From contig NZ_CP049868.1 of the NCBI RefSeq assembly GCF_011303555.1, positions 5,952,001-6,016,000 of the forward strand: 64,000 bases of DNA, written 5' to 3'. The notes under the pieces were generated by a model. The model was not told the DNA's origin, ran no database searches, and saw nothing but the letters and a program-made list of their open reading frames with translations. The stretch comes from Pedobacter sp. HDW13 (GTDB taxonomy: Bacteria > Bacteroidota > Bacteroidia > Sphingobacteriales > Sphingobacteriaceae). Of this stretch, positions 8,251-18,626 are shown one piece after another. Within the stretch, counting starts at the first letter, position 1; the number at the start of each line of letters is the position of its first letter. The position numbers and the translations under genes were made by a program.

Positions 8251-8913
8251 TTATAACTCTGGTGGTGTATAACGTTCTATAAATGTCTTCCGGCTTAGCA
8301 ATTTTAAATAGGGATAATTTCCGTTTAACTGCGGTCTTTGCTTAAGTTCATATAGAAAATGGCCGCCTAAATCGATGATAATCTTTGCGGTAGCACTATA
8401 CCATACCATATGAGGCTGTTTCCAGCAAAAAGAATAGAGATTGGAAGTGAATTTTATGTCCTTTAACTCACTGTGGTAAAAATTCAACGGTTTGGGGAAT
8501 AAATTCCCCTGTTCTATCTCTACTTTCCTCACCATCGAAAGATGATCGCTATGGCAAAACTCATAGTCCATTAATTTAGGATCATCCACATCTGGAAGGT
8601 GTTTAAGCACTTTAAAGCCTTTAAATTTCTTTCCATTCAGCACCCAAATCAGGTTTGGATAGAAAGCTTCCCGGCTATTTAATTCGACCAGTGTAATTGG
8701 GGAATTCTGAAACTCTATGGTATAGCCCGAAGGCGTAAAAATATCAGCCCGGTGCAGGTTATTATTGGCCGCATCGTAAAAGGCAATTTCCCGGAAAGAA
8801 GGCGGAAAAGCCAGTTTCCAATCGCGGTGCCAGACGGTTTCTTTTCTATAAAATTCTTCTTTTAGCATAGAAACATCCAAAACGGGTTCGGGAAGGGGAT
8901 TAAATTTCTTCAT
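8251..8913 (-). CDS. CoiA-like competence/nuclease family protein
   Basis: The 220-residue product carries the segment HRADIFTPSGYTIEFQNSPI (about residues 54-73), whose D and E-x-Q spacing resembles the PD-(D/E)XK-type core of CoiA-like proteins, which are linked to natural transformation and DNA processing. The remainder is rich in Trp and Tyr and not recognised. It is single, with its own promoter, and no other competence gene is near. Homology to CoiA rests on this motif and general length, so function is tentative. Confidence 0.68.
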   Translation of the reverse strand: MKKFNPLPEPVLDVSMLKEEFYRKETVWHRDWKLAFPPSFREIAFYDAANNNLHRADIFTPSGYTIEFQNSPITLVELNSREAFYPNLIWVLNGKKFKGFKVLKHLPDVDDPKLMDYEFCHSDHLSMVRKVEIEQGNLFPKPLNFYHSELKDIKFTSNLYSFCWKQPHMVWYSATAKIIIDLGGHFLYELKQRPQLNGNYPYLKLLSRKTFIERYTPPEL

Positions 8914-8950
8914 CAGCTATTGCCCGCAAAATTGCTTAATTAGGGATACG

Positions 8951-8981
8951 CAAAATTAGACTAAAAATATTAGCATACAAA
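8951..8981 (-). promoter_or_regulatory. Promoter of the CoiA-like gene
   Basis: On the minus strand a -7 box TAATTTTG (8951-8958) and a -33 TTTG (8978-8981) are separated by 19 nt. This is one of the best matches to the Bacteroidota consensus in the window. Confidence 0.62.
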
Positions 8982-9095
8982 AAATATATCCACTCCCGGT
9001 ATGACTAAATACTTCGAACTGAAATTATTCGGTCTGAACCAGAGCCATATATCAGATTAAAACAAACTTGTTTTTAAGGACCAGCAGTATAATGG

Positions 9096-9103
9096 TAACT
9101 TTG
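9096..9103 (+). promoter_or_regulatory. -7 promoter box directly before a start codon
   Basis: TAACTTTG matches TAnnTTTG and ends 4 nt before the ATG at 9108, which would give a leaderless or nearly leaderless message. Confidence 0.5.
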
Positions 9104-9107
9104 TGGC

Positions 9108-9326
9108 ATGACCCTGGAAGAATTAAAACAGTTAGAAGATTTTTTTGCCAACGCCGAGCCCCAGCAGGTTCCAATCTATCTAAACGAGGCTACCGTAATT
9201 ACAGATTATAAACATTTTCTGGAGAGCCATTTTCTTCCTTTAAGGCTTAATCCCGATGCCAAGGTAAATGCGCCGCTGGTACACCGGCTTAAAATGCTGA
9301 AGTTGCTGATCGAATCGAATGCCTAA
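9108..9326 (+). CDS. Small DUF6965-like protein
   Basis: The 72-residue soluble protein has the pattern LEDFF near the N-terminus, VPIYLNEATVITDYKHFLESH in the middle and a terminal helix RLKMLKLLIES. This resembles small Bacteroidota proteins grouped as DUF6965, whose function is unknown; the family call is from memory of the pattern. It has a promoter box just upstream. Confidence 0.72.
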   Translation: MTLEELKQLEDFFANAEPQQVPIYLNEATVITDYKHFLESHFLPLRLNPDAKVNAPLVHRLKMLKLLIESNA

Positions 9327-9363
9327 ATACACTACTCATTTTTTTTAATAAAATGGTGTATTT
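9325..9363 (+). terminator. Possible terminator hairpin
   Basis: Arms AAATACAC (9325-9332) and GTGTATTT (9356-9363) with an additional CATTT/AAATG inner pairing form an A/T-rich hairpin just after the 72-residue gene. GC content is low, so it is a weak candidate. Confidence 0.35.
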
Positions 9364-9387
9364 TAGCCTATTAAACAAATTCAAAAT

Positions 9388-9771
9388 TTGAAAGCTTTTA
9401 ATCTCTTATTCTGCATCCTGTTTATTGTTTCTGCCGGTTTACAGTACAACGATCCCGATCCCTATGTTTGGATGCCCATCTATCTTTTTGGCGCCTGGCT
9501 ATGTTGGATGTATTTCCGTGGAAAATATTACCGCAAAGCTTATTTAGGTGGAATACTGGCTTACAGCGTGTATGCCATATACCTGTTTTTTGATAAATAC
9601 GGCGTATTGAACTGGTATAACGACCATGCTGCCGAAAACATAGCCATGAGCATGAAAGCAACCAAACCATGGATAGAAGAAACCCGCGAATTTGGGGGCT
9701 TACTGATCCTGATTGTTGTACTTGCCATTGATTATCTAACCACCAGGGTAGCTTCGAAACGACTGGCCTAA
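9388..9771 (+). CDS. TMEM220-like small membrane protein
   Basis: The 127-residue protein has four hydrophobic segments (about 4-20, 28-45, 53-69 and 103-117). It contains QYNDPDPYVWMPIY after the first helix and REFGGLLI before the last, which are hallmark segments of the transmembrane 220 family (unknown function, found in animals and Bacteroidota). The start is a TTG; no ATG is available before MPIY, and starting there would remove the conserved first helix. Confidence 0.8.
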   Translation: MKAFNLLFCILFIVSAGLQYNDPDPYVWMPIYLFGAWLCWMYFRGKYYRKAYLGGILAYSVYAIYLFFDKYGVLNWYNDHAAENIAMSMKATKPWIEETREFGGLLILIVVLAIDYLTTRVASKRLA

Positions 9772-9910
9772 AGTAGCTTTTAACTGATAAAAGTAAAATT
9801 TAGAATTATTGCGGGCAGATTTTAAAACTTGACGAGCATCAGTTTTTAAAACAAATATTTCCAACTATATTGGGCATAATTGGTTATACCTATACCTTGA
9901 TGCTTCCTTT

Positions 9911-11998
9911 ATGACAAAAAATATTTTCATTGCCTCGGCCGAACCTTATACCGGAAAATCGGTAATCGCTTTCGGCATGATCAATATGCTGTTGGCAAAA
10001 ACCCAGAAAGTAGGTTATTTTAAACCCATTATTGCCCAGGATGGCCCGAATGTTAGAGACGAACATGTAGAGGCCATGCTCGATTATTTTTCGCTCCCGG
10101 TTAAATACGAAGATGCTTTTGCTTTTACCCGGCAGGAAATGCTGCATCAATCAGACGATAGCAGTACCATCATCAATACCATTATCAGTAAGTATAAAAA
10201 ACTGGAAGACAATTATGATTTCACGGTAATTGAGGGTAGCGATTTTTTAGGCGAAGGCATGGCATTTGAGTTTGAATCGAATGCGCTGATGGCAAAAAAC
10301 CTAGGTGCACCGGTGCTTATTGTCGTATCAGGAAAAAACAAAACAGCCAGTCAGCTTTTTAAAAGCGCCATTAATATTTACCGCAATTTTTTATTAAGGG
10401 ATGTACAGGTGCTTGGCGTGGTGGCCAATATGGTTAATCCCGAAGAGGCCGAACGCATTAAACAGGCGCTAACCAACCAGCTACCAGCCGAACTATTGAT
10501 AGCGGTAATACCAACAGAAACCGGATTGCAAAGCCCAACCATGAAAGAAATTACATCGGCACTGGGTGGTGAAATACTTTTTGGTACAGAGTTGCTCGAC
10601 AATCAGGTTGATAATTTTGTAACCGGTGCCATGATGTTACCTAACTTTTTAAGACACATTAAAGATAACCTGCTTATTGTTACGCCAGGCGATCGTGGCG
10701 ATATTATTATTGGTGCACTTCAGGCCAATTTATCGGCCAATTACCCAAAAATCGCGGGTATTGTTTTAACAGCTGGCAGTTTACCCGATGAGCCGATAAT
10801 TAAACTGATAGAAGGTTTACAGACCATTATCCCAATAATTGCAGTACAAAAAGGAACTTTCGAAACCACTACTACCATTGGTGGTATTCATTCTAAAATT
10901 ACCATAGCCAACAAAAAGAAAATTGCCCTTGCCATTGAGTTGTTCGAAAAATATGTAGACAGCAAGGCCCTGGATAATAAAATTATTACTTTTAGCTACC
11001 AGGGGATTACGCCGCACATGTTCCAATACCAGCTGGTTAAATGGGCCAAACGCGATAAAAAACACATTGTTTTGCCCGAAGGAAACGACGAGCGGATTTT
11101 AAAGGCAGTAGAAAAACTTATTGCCCAGGATATTGTTGACATTACACTCCTTGGCGACCCGGTTGAAATAGGCAACAGCATAAAAAGGCTTGGTCTTAAT
11201 CTGGATATCAATGTGTTAAAAATTTACGATCCTATCCATTCTGAGCAGTATAATAATTATGTAGATACACTGCACGAATTGCGCAAAGCCAAAAATGTAA
11301 ACCTCGAAATGGCCAGGGATATGATGACCGATGTTTCTTACTTCGGCACCATGATGGTCTACAAAGGCGATGCCGACGGCATGGTATCAGGCGCAGTACA
11401 CACTACTCAGCATACTATCCGTCCGGCGCTGCAATTTGTTAAAACGAAGCCGGGGGTATCGGTTGTGTCGTCTATTTTCTTTATGTGCCTGCCAGAACGT
11501 GTGGCCATATTTGGTGATTGTGCGGTTAACCCCAATCCTACTGCCCAGCAACTTGCCGAAATTGCCATTTCTTCGGCTGAGAGTAGTGCCAGGTTTGGCA
11601 TCGAGCCCCGCATAGCCATGCTTTCCTATTCGTCGGGTACATCGGGCGAAGGCGAAGATGTAGAACGGGTAAGAGAAGCTACGGCAATTGTAAAAAGCAG
11701 GTTTCCTGAATTAAAAATTGAAGGGCCAATACAATACGATGCCGCTGTTGACCCTTTGGTTGGCCAGCAAAAACTACCAGGATCAGAAGTAGCGGGCCGT
11801 GCGAGTGTACTTATTTTCCCGGATTTAAATACCGGTAACAATACCTACAAGGCAGTACAGAGAGAAACTGGCGCACTGGCCATTGGCCCCATGCTGCAGG
11901 GTTTAAACAAACCCATAAACGATTTAAGCCGTGGCTGTACGGTAGATGATATTTTTAACACTGTTGTTATTACAGCAATTCAATGCCAGGATCTTTAA
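9911..11998 (+). CDS. pta: Phosphate acetyltransferase
   Basis: Pta interconverts acetyl-CoA and acetyl phosphate. The 695-residue protein is the long form: an N-terminal AAA/BioD-like P-loop domain (ASAEPYTGKSVIAFGM, about 8-23), a DRTGG domain (about 215-330) and the C-terminal catalytic PTA domain from about 370 (KHIVLPEGNDERILKA; later SYSSGTSGEGEDVERVREA and GPIQYDAAVDP). ackA starts 1 nt after its stop codon, giving the classic pta-ackA operon for acetate formation with ATP synthesis, or for acetate activation. Confidence 0.97.
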   Translation: MTKNIFIASAEPYTGKSVIAFGMINMLLAKTQKVGYFKPIIAQDGPNVRDEHVEAMLDYFSLPVKYEDAFAFTRQEMLHQSDDSSTIINTIISKYKKLEDNYDFTVIEGSDFLGEGMAFEFESNALMAKNLGAPVLIVVSGKNKTASQLFKSAINIYRNFLLRDVQVLGVVANMVNPEEAERIKQALTNQLPAELLIAVIPTETGLQSPTMKEITSALGGEILFGTELLDNQVDNFVTGAMMLPNFLRHIKDNLLIVTPGDRGDIIIGALQANLSANYPKIAGIVLTAGSLPDEPIIKLIEGLQTIIPIIAVQKGTFETTTTIGGIHSKITIANKKKIALAIELFEKYVDSKALDNKIITFSYQGITPHMFQYQLVKWAKRDKKHIVLPEGNDERILKAVEKLIAQDIVDITLLGDPVEIGNSIKRLGLNLDINVLKIYDPIHSEQYNNYVDTLHELRKAKNVNLEMARDMMTDVSYFGTMMVYKGDADGMVSGAVHTTQHTIRPALQFVKTKPGVSVVSSIFFMCLPERVAIFGDCAVNPNPTAQQLAEIAISSAESSARFGIEPRIAMLSYSSGTSGEGEDVERVREATAIVKSRFPELKIEGPIQYDAAVDPLVGQQKLPGSEVAGRASVLIFPDLNTGNNTYKAVQRETGALAIGPMLQGLNKPINDLSRGCTVDDIFNTVVITAIQCQDL

Positions 11999-11999
11999 T

Positions 12000-13202
12000 A
12001 TGAACATTTTAGTAATCAATTCAGGAAGCAGTTCTTTAAAATACCAACTCTTTAAAATGCCAGAAAAAAGCCCCGTTTGCAGTGGCTTGGTAGAACGCAT
12101 TGGCATTGAAGGCTCCTTTATAAAACATACCGTTTATACAGCGTGCAGTAAACACAGTATAGAACAATCGGCATTTATTGCCAGCCACAGCGAAGGCTTA
12201 AAACAGGTACTCGCGCTACTAAGTGAAGGTAAATATGCCGTAATAGCAAGTCCTGATGATATTGCTGCTGTTGGCCACCGTGTTGTACATGGTGGTGAGC
12301 ATTTTAACGGACCAGTGCTGATTACCGATGAAGTAAAAAAACAGATCAAAAAGCTGTTCTCACTCGCTCCCTTGCATAATCCGGTCAATTACAAATGTAT
12401 TGAAGTAGCCGAAAAGACTTTTACCAAAGCCAAACAGATTGCCGTTTTTGATACTGCCTTTCATCAAACCATACCCGAGCAAGCTTACCGTTATGCCATC
12501 CCCGAGTGGTACTATAAAGAAGATGCCATCAGGGTTTATGGTTTTCATGGTACCAGTCACAAGTATGTGAGCGAACAGGCTATAAAATGGCTGGGTAAAA
12601 GTGATACAAAAATTATCAGTGTCCACTTAGGAAACGGCTGCAGCATTACAGCCATTAGCAATGGCAAATCGGTTGATACGAGTATGGGTTTTGGCCCATT
12701 AAGCGGTTTGATGATGGGAACGCGATCTGGCGATATCGATCCTTCGGTTATTTTTCACCTCATGGAGCATTCTGGCTATACTTTAGAGCAGCTAAGCACT
12801 TTACTCAATAAACAATCAGGGCTTTTGGGCGTTGGCGGATCGAGTGATATGCGCGACATTAGAAAGCTGGTAGCAGAAGGTAACCAGGCTGCTGTTTTAG
12901 CCCTTAAGTTATATGCCTACCGCATCAGGAAATTTATAGGTGCCTACACTGCCGTTCTAAATGGCGTAGATGCGATCGTTTTTACAGCGGGTGTAGGCGA
13001 AAACGACAAGCAGATGCGCGAAGCAGTATGCACTGACCTTGATTTCTTAGGCATTAGCTTAGACTCCGAACAAAATAACACTTATGCGGGCGAATTGAAG
13101 GAAATCAGCAGTTCTTCATCAAAAGTAAAAATACTGGTTATCCCAACAAACGAAGAATATGAAATTGCCCATCAGTGTTACGATCTTTTAACAGTTAACT
13201 AA
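12000..13202 (+). CDS. ackA: Acetate kinase
   Basis: AckA converts acetyl phosphate and ADP to acetate and ATP. The 400-residue protein begins MNILVINSGSSSLKYQLF, the family N-terminal signature, and contains VGHRVVHGGE, DTAFHQT, the second signature GFHGTSHKYVSEQA and GLMMGTRSGDIDPS. An upstream in-frame start at 11946 exists but overlaps pta and adds a non-homologous extension, so the ATG at 12000 is chosen. Confidence 0.97.
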   Translation: MNILVINSGSSSLKYQLFKMPEKSPVCSGLVERIGIEGSFIKHTVYTACSKHSIEQSAFIASHSEGLKQVLALLSEGKYAVIASPDDIAAVGHRVVHGGEHFNGPVLITDEVKKQIKKLFSLAPLHNPVNYKCIEVAEKTFTKAKQIAVFDTAFHQTIPEQAYRYAIPEWYYKEDAIRVYGFHGTSHKYVSEQAIKWLGKSDTKIISVHLGNGCSITAISNGKSVDTSMGFGPLSGLMMGTRSGDIDPSVIFHLMEHSGYTLEQLSTLLNKQSGLLGVGGSSDMRDIRKLVAEGNQAAVLALKLYAYRIRKFIGAYTAVLNGVDAIVFTAGVGENDKQMREAVCTDLDFLGISLDSEQNNTYAGELKEISSSSSKVKILVIPTNEEYEIAHQCYDLLTVN

Positions 13203-13276
13203 TCCACAGTTTTGTATAATATTCATTTTCTGCATGCATTTTGGCCCTTTGCCTTCTAAATCTTTTATTTTTGGTT

Positions 13277-14347
13277 ATGAACCTATCTTTTCCGATCCTC
13301 GACACTTATACTTATTTAAATACCGCCAACTCTGGCTTACTATCAACCGAGCTGGCTGCCTGGCGTAAAACACATGATGAAGCATTTATTGCCGGCGGCA
13401 GTATTTTCAGAATGGAAAATGCGGCAATTATTAACGATCTCAGAAATAATTTATCAAAATGTTTTGGTGCTAAAGCTGATAACACCTATCTGGTTCCTAA
13501 TTTTTCGGTAGGTTTTAATACGCTATTAAACGGATTGGATAAAAGCCATCGTTTTTTACTGTTGGAAGAAGAGTACCCATCAGTTAGTTATCCGGTAATT
13601 AGTATGGGATTTGAATACCAAACCGTAAAAATTGATGCAGATTTCGAAAATAACCTGATCCGGGCCATTGAAAAATTTAAGCCAACAGCACTGGCTTTTA
13701 GCATGGTGCAATACATTAGTGGCCTTCGGATGGATAATGAATGGATACAAAAGTTAAAAAGCAGTTACCCACAACTGTTGGTGATTGGCGATGGTACTCA
13801 GTTTACCGGTACTACGGCCTTTAATTTCGAAAAATCGGGTTTAGATGCCTTGCTAGGAAGTGGCTATAAGTGGCTGCTGGGAGGTTACGGCAATGGCTAT
13901 GCCTTTCTTTCTGATGCGTTAAAAGATCAGCTTTATCAAATAAACAAACTTGCTGCTTTGCCTACTGCTCCGTTTTTACAAGGCAAGGATCATTTATCGC
14001 TATATTTTGAACCTGGTCATTTAGATACTTTAAACTTTGGCACACTGAACCAAAGCCTTGTACACCTTAGCGCTATTGGTTTTGATGAAATTGAAAGGAC
14101 GACACAAGCACTCAGCAACAAAGCCAGACTGGCGCTAAACTCGAGAGGGTTAATTCCAAACTGGTTAATGGAAAGGAAATATCAATCGACTATTATCAGT
14201 ATGCCTCTCGATCAAAAAAAGGTAGAACAGCTTCAGGATGCACAAATCATTTGCTCACCAAGAGGTGCTGGTACCCGCATTTCTTTCAACTTTTACAATA
14301 CCGAAGAAGAATTGAGCAAGCTATTAAATGTTTTAGACAAGTCTTAA
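13277..14347 (+). CDS. PLP-dependent aminotransferase class V-fold protein
   Basis: The 356-residue protein has the class V (cysteine desulfurase/selenocysteine lyase-like) fold: TYLNTANSGLLS at the N-terminus, a cofactor Asp in VIGDGTQFTGT and the Schiff-base Lys in LLGSGYKWLLGG (about residue 200). No catalytic Cys loop typical of SufS is obvious, so the substrate is unknown. A TTG at 13241 would add 12 hydrophobic residues; the ATG at 13277 fits the family better. It follows ackA by 74 nt on the same strand and may be cotranscribed. Confidence 0.85.
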   Translation: MNLSFPILDTYTYLNTANSGLLSTELAAWRKTHDEAFIAGGSIFRMENAAIINDLRNNLSKCFGAKADNTYLVPNFSVGFNTLLNGLDKSHRFLLLEEEYPSVSYPVISMGFEYQTVKIDADFENNLIRAIEKFKPTALAFSMVQYISGLRMDNEWIQKLKSSYPQLLVIGDGTQFTGTTAFNFEKSGLDALLGSGYKWLLGGYGNGYAFLSDALKDQLYQINKLAALPTAPFLQGKDHLSLYFEPGHLDTLNFGTLNQSLVHLSAIGFDEIERTTQALSNKARLALNSRGLIPNWLMERKYQSTIISMPLDQKKVEQLQDAQIICSPRGAGTRISFNFYNTEEELSKLLNVLDKS

Positions 14348-14548
14348 ATCTGTCGATTCGATAAAAAACAACACATTAAAATACAATAGTATAGAGGCAA
14401 TAAACTTAACAAACACTTTTGATAAAACACTATTATTTTATCAATGGTATTCGTGTGAAACAAGGAAAAATAACGCGTCAAATAAAAAAGTTACAAACTA
14501 TATCAAAAATTGAGCGTTAAATAAAAAGACATTCACAAAACTATCCTT

Positions 14549-14683
14549 ATGTACACACAAGCCACAGAAAACACAGACCTTACTGTTCACGTTCAGGATG
14601 ATGCATCGATTGATGATAAAAGAGAAACGCTGCTAAAAAGCTTACTCGACGGATTAAATGCTGAAACAGCTTCCTTTAATTAA
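14549..14683 (+). CDS. Possible 44-residue small protein
   Basis: An ATG at 14549 opens a 44-codon frame ending with TAA at 14681-14683. The peptide is acidic with a short amphipathic helix (DDKRETLLKSLLDGLNAE) and Thr-rich N-terminus, without signal peptide. It lies in a 527-nt gap between the aminotransferase and the M1 aminopeptidase. Composition looks protein-like (acidic, no low-complexity repeats), but I recognise no family and cannot confirm expression. Confidence 0.42.
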   Translation: MYTQATENTDLTVHVQDDASIDDKRETLLKSLLDGLNAETASFN

Positions 14684-14741
14684 AGAACTAAAAATCAAGG
14701 CCATTTAGCCTTCAAAAAAACTACCGGAATTACGAAAATCT

Positions 14742-14784
14742 TTAAAAAAGAAAAAGGGCGAAACAAATTAATGTTCACCCCTTT
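14742..14784 (-). terminator. Probable terminator of the oxoprolinase/aminopeptidase operon
   Basis: On the minus strand AAAGGG (14779-14784) pairs with CCCTTT (14753-14758), with a further pairing inside after two mismatches, and is followed by TTCTTTTTT (14742-14752). It lies about 90 nt after the stop codon of the last operon gene. Confidence 0.5.
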
Positions 14785-14874
14785 CCATCTAAATTAACGC
14801 TCTCGCGACAAAAGTAGAAATTATCGGCAAAAACCAATGTAACAAATAAGTAACATAGGCCTCGCTAAATCATT

Positions 14875-17438
14875 TTAGTTTACAATCTCCTGTGCCCTGC
14901 ACAGGTTGTCTGTAGTCTGCAAAATTTTATCCTTCAATTTTGGGTTGTAATTAGGATGCGATTTCAAAAATGCTTGCACCACCTGATAAGCTTCACGACT
15001 ATTGTATGTTGAGAATATTGCCGCTAACCACGATTGCGGGAAAAATATGTCGCCGGTTTGCTGTATTTCCTCAAGTAGCTCCAAACTTTGTTTCAGATAT
15101 TTTATTGAAGTCTGTTGCCTTAACGAATGATGCAGATAAGCCAATGCTGTAGTAGTCCAAGCCTCTTTCTGACGGTTTTTACGCTCTTTTAAACTATCAA
15201 AGAAGCGATCTCTTTCAGCTGGGTCCAACGATAACGCTGGCATCAGGTAAATCAGTCTGTTTTTACGGTCGGTATTACTGGTGCGTGCTAACTGCGCTTT
15301 TAAAATGCTATTTGCCGTATCGGTTTTAAGGGCCAAGGTTAAAGCCAGGTTACTATAATCATCTTCCTGCAGTTTAACGCCATCTGGTGCCAATTGCTTA
15401 TCCCAAATCTGGTAAAGCCTTTCTCCTGCTTCTTTCCCTATATAAACATTTTGATAGGCATTGAATAAAATCTTTTTATGGTTTTGCTGTTCCTGCTGTT
15501 GCATAGCTGTCCAAATAGCATTTTCGAGGTCAGTATGCATACCCGTACGCATTTCTGGCGTAAGAAATGTCCAGTAAATATTAGTCAGGTAGCCCGCAAT
15601 TAACCTTAAATTCATTTCGTTTTTCTCAATCGCTAATCCTTTCAGATAAAAATTAAGCAATTGCTTAGGTTTAAAGTTGTTGCCTGCCAGCATATTTTCG
15701 TAAGCATTGATATAAATTGATGCACGCTCCAGCGGATTGCTTTTCACATCCATATTCTCCATCATCAGCATATCAACAGGAAACAAGCCATAACCCGCAC
15801 CATCGGCATTAAACAGCACGTACTGCGGTTTGGCTAATCCTTTAGCCTCATTAATAATTGTAGTAGCATTCGCCGCATTCACATTCAAAATCTTACTGTT
15901 ATCACCATAAACCAGTTTAATGGTAAATGCCTGGGGCCATACGCGAGGCTCTCCATTTTCACTTTTTTGAGTTAAAATTAAGCTACTGATGTTATCTCCA
16001 TCGTATTTAATTTCGTAACCAAATATCGGGCGACCGGGTTGGTTTACCCAAACTTTGTTCCAGCTGTACAAATCCTTTTTGGTGTATTTACTCAAAATCG
16101 CAATCAAATCGTTCCAGGTAGCATTTTTATAAGCATAAAGTTTAAGGTACTCGCGAATTCCTTTCTGAAAAGCTGCTTTGCCCATTAATTGCTCCAGCTG
16201 GCGCATCATAATTGGCGCTTTGTGGTAAATGATATTTCCATACATCGACCCCGCCTCTTGCAAATTATCCAATTGCTGACGAATTGGATTAGCACCTAAA
16301 GTACGGTCTACCCCATAAGCGGCAGGATAATGATCCTGCAAAAACTTCAAATCGAAAGTGCTTTTACCCATCAGCTTTTCGGTAACCTTATCGGCCATAA
16401 AATTGGCAAACACCTCTTTCATCCATACATCATTAAACCATTTCATGGTAACCAAATCGCCAAACCACATATGCGCTGTTTCGTGTGAAATAAGATTTGA
16501 ACGCGAAATAAACTGATCTCTGGTTGCCCCCTGATCTAGAAACAAGGCTGATGATTTGTATTGTACTTCGCCCGGGTGCTCCATCCCCCAAACTGAAAAT
16601 CGGGAATTGCAGCAAAACCAATTTTTTGAAAAGGATATTTAATGGCTGTCCAATCTTCTAAAAAATCGAGTGCATCATTATGGCCTGTAAACACCGAATC
16701 GACACTGAGCTTAATTTTAGCAGAATCTGTTTCACGGTGCAGAAATTCCATGTTGCGATTTTTCACTTTTCGGCTTAGGTAAGTATATTTTCCGGCAGTA
16801 AAAGAGAACAGATACGTAGGGAGTTTATCCGAATTTTTAAAATGATAGGTAACCATATCCCCATTAACCAGCGAATCCTTTTTGGCAGCATTAGCCATTA
16901 CTTTCCAGTCATTTGGAACGGTTAACGAAAGTAAAAAATTAGCTTTTAAATCGGGCTGATCAAAACACGGAAAAACCATACGGGCATGATCGGGAACGAA
17001 GAGTGCGTATAAGAAATCTTTATTCCTGTTTAGTGATTCGTTGCCTGCAACAAACTCAATAGCAATGCGGTTATTGCCCAGATGTAAATCCTTATGGGCA
17101 ATGAGAATATGTTCTTCTTTAAAGTTAATAGCAACTTGCTTTCCATTAACCACAATGCGTTTTAAATGATCAGCACTTTGCTTAAAGTCAATTTGCACAT
17201 CACTTAACTTATTCAACTTAAAATCAATATTTTCTGTCGATTGAATTACCGCACTAAGCTCTTGCGGTATATTAAAATGAACCTGGTATTGAATATTGCT
17301 AATTGTTGTGCTTCTGTGACTGGCCAGCGCTAGCGACACGCCTGGCTCAACAGGTATATCAGTGTTTTTTTGTTGAGCAAAAGCCACCTGCCCGAGTAGT
17401 AAAAAGGAAAAAAAATATTTAGGGTTAATCTTCATCAT
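14875..17438 (-). pseudogene. M1-family zinc aminopeptidase, interrupted by a one-base frameshift
   Basis: The first part (17438 to 16536) has a signal peptide ending near AFAQ (residue 21) and the M1 N-terminal beta domain. The frame breaks in the C5 run at 16585-16589. Adding one G restores FQFGG-MEHPGEVQY, the M1 exopeptidase motif, followed by HETAH (restored H319, E320, H323) and the third ligand Glu342. The restored gene is 2565 nt and encodes 854 residues. The enzyme would cleave N-terminal residues from peptides in the periplasm. It starts 4 nt after the NRAMP-like gene and is the last gene of the pxp operon. The break may be a base-calling error. Confidence 0.9.
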
Positions 17439-17442
17439 TGGG

Positions 17443-18626
17443 TTATTCTCCGTTTATCATTTGAACTATGGTGCCGTAACTCATCCAAACCATGGTAAGT
17501 ACTACGGCCAAACCAGTTAAGGTAAGCCATAGCGGCTGTTTGTAACTGGCAATTATTTTAGTGCGATAGGCTGCAACAAGCATCACTCCTAAAGCAATGG
17601 GCAATATAAAACCGTTAATTGCCCCTACCGTTAGCAATATTTTAACCGGCTTGCCAATGAGGATAAAAATAACACAGGAAACAGAGATAAAAGTAATGAT
17701 GATGGCCCGGTTAAATTTAAGAATTAAAGGGTGAAAGCTCTTAATGAAAGATATAGATGTATAAGCCGAACCAACTACCGACGAAATGCCTGCAGCCCAA
17801 ATTACCACACCGAATATTTTATAACCTATTTCGCCACTGGCCAGTTTAAATACCGAAGCTGCCGGGTTATCAGGATCTAAAGTAAAACCTTTACTTACCA
17901 CACCTAATGCAGCTATAAACAACAATAAACGCATAACAGATGCCAAACCTATTGCGCTTAAAGCCCCTTTATTTACGGCGCCTAAATTTTGTATACCGGT
18001 TTGGCGGGCATCTAACAAACGGTGCGCTCCCGAAAAGGTGATATAGCCACCAACCGTTCCGCCAACTATGGTTAAAACTGCCGTAAAACTAAATTGCGTA
18101 GGGTTAACCGATCTTAAAGCTGCCTCTGCCAGGGGCGGCGAACTGGTGTAAGCAATAAACAGGGCAAGTAAAATTTTAATCAGCCCCATGCATTTGGCAA
18201 AAAGATCCATGGCTTTCCCGGCTTCCCTGTAAATAAAAATACCAATGGCCATAATGGCGCTAATTACTGCCCCTGCCCAACGCTGATGCCGAACAGCACA
18301 TTTAAACCAAGGCCGGCACCAGCAATATTACCGATATTAAAAGCTAAACCGCCTAAAAAAACCAGAAAGGAAATAAAATACCCCAATCCTGGAAACACCT
18401 TATTGGCAATATCCTGTGCAGGTTTATCGGCAACGGCTATAATGCGCCAGATATTGAGCTGGGCAATGGCATCGAGTACAATTGAAAGCAGGATTACAAA
18501 AGCAAAACTAGCGCCCAGCTGCTGGGTAAAAACGGCTGTTTGGGTTAAAAAACCTGGGCCAATTGCCGATGAAGCCATTAAAAATGCAGCACCCAAAAGT
18601 ACGCTCCAATTGTACTTAGCTTTCAT
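17443..18626 (-). pseudogene. NRAMP-like transporter of the oxoproline operon, interrupted by a one-base frameshift
   Basis: The N-terminal piece (18626 to 18264) starts MKAKYNWSVLL and has the NRAMP-type segment ASSAIGPGFLTQTA. The C-terminal piece (18252 to 17443) carries about eight further membrane helices. The frame breaks in the C4 run at 18270-18273. Adding one G gives VGQGAVISAIMAIGI, joining the pieces to a 394-residue protein (1185 nt). Bacillus subtilis YcsG is a related protein encoded with ycsF (pxpA), so the substrate may be 5-oxoproline rather than a metal; this is inference. The start codon overlaps the pxpA stop region by 11 nt. Confidence 0.87.
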
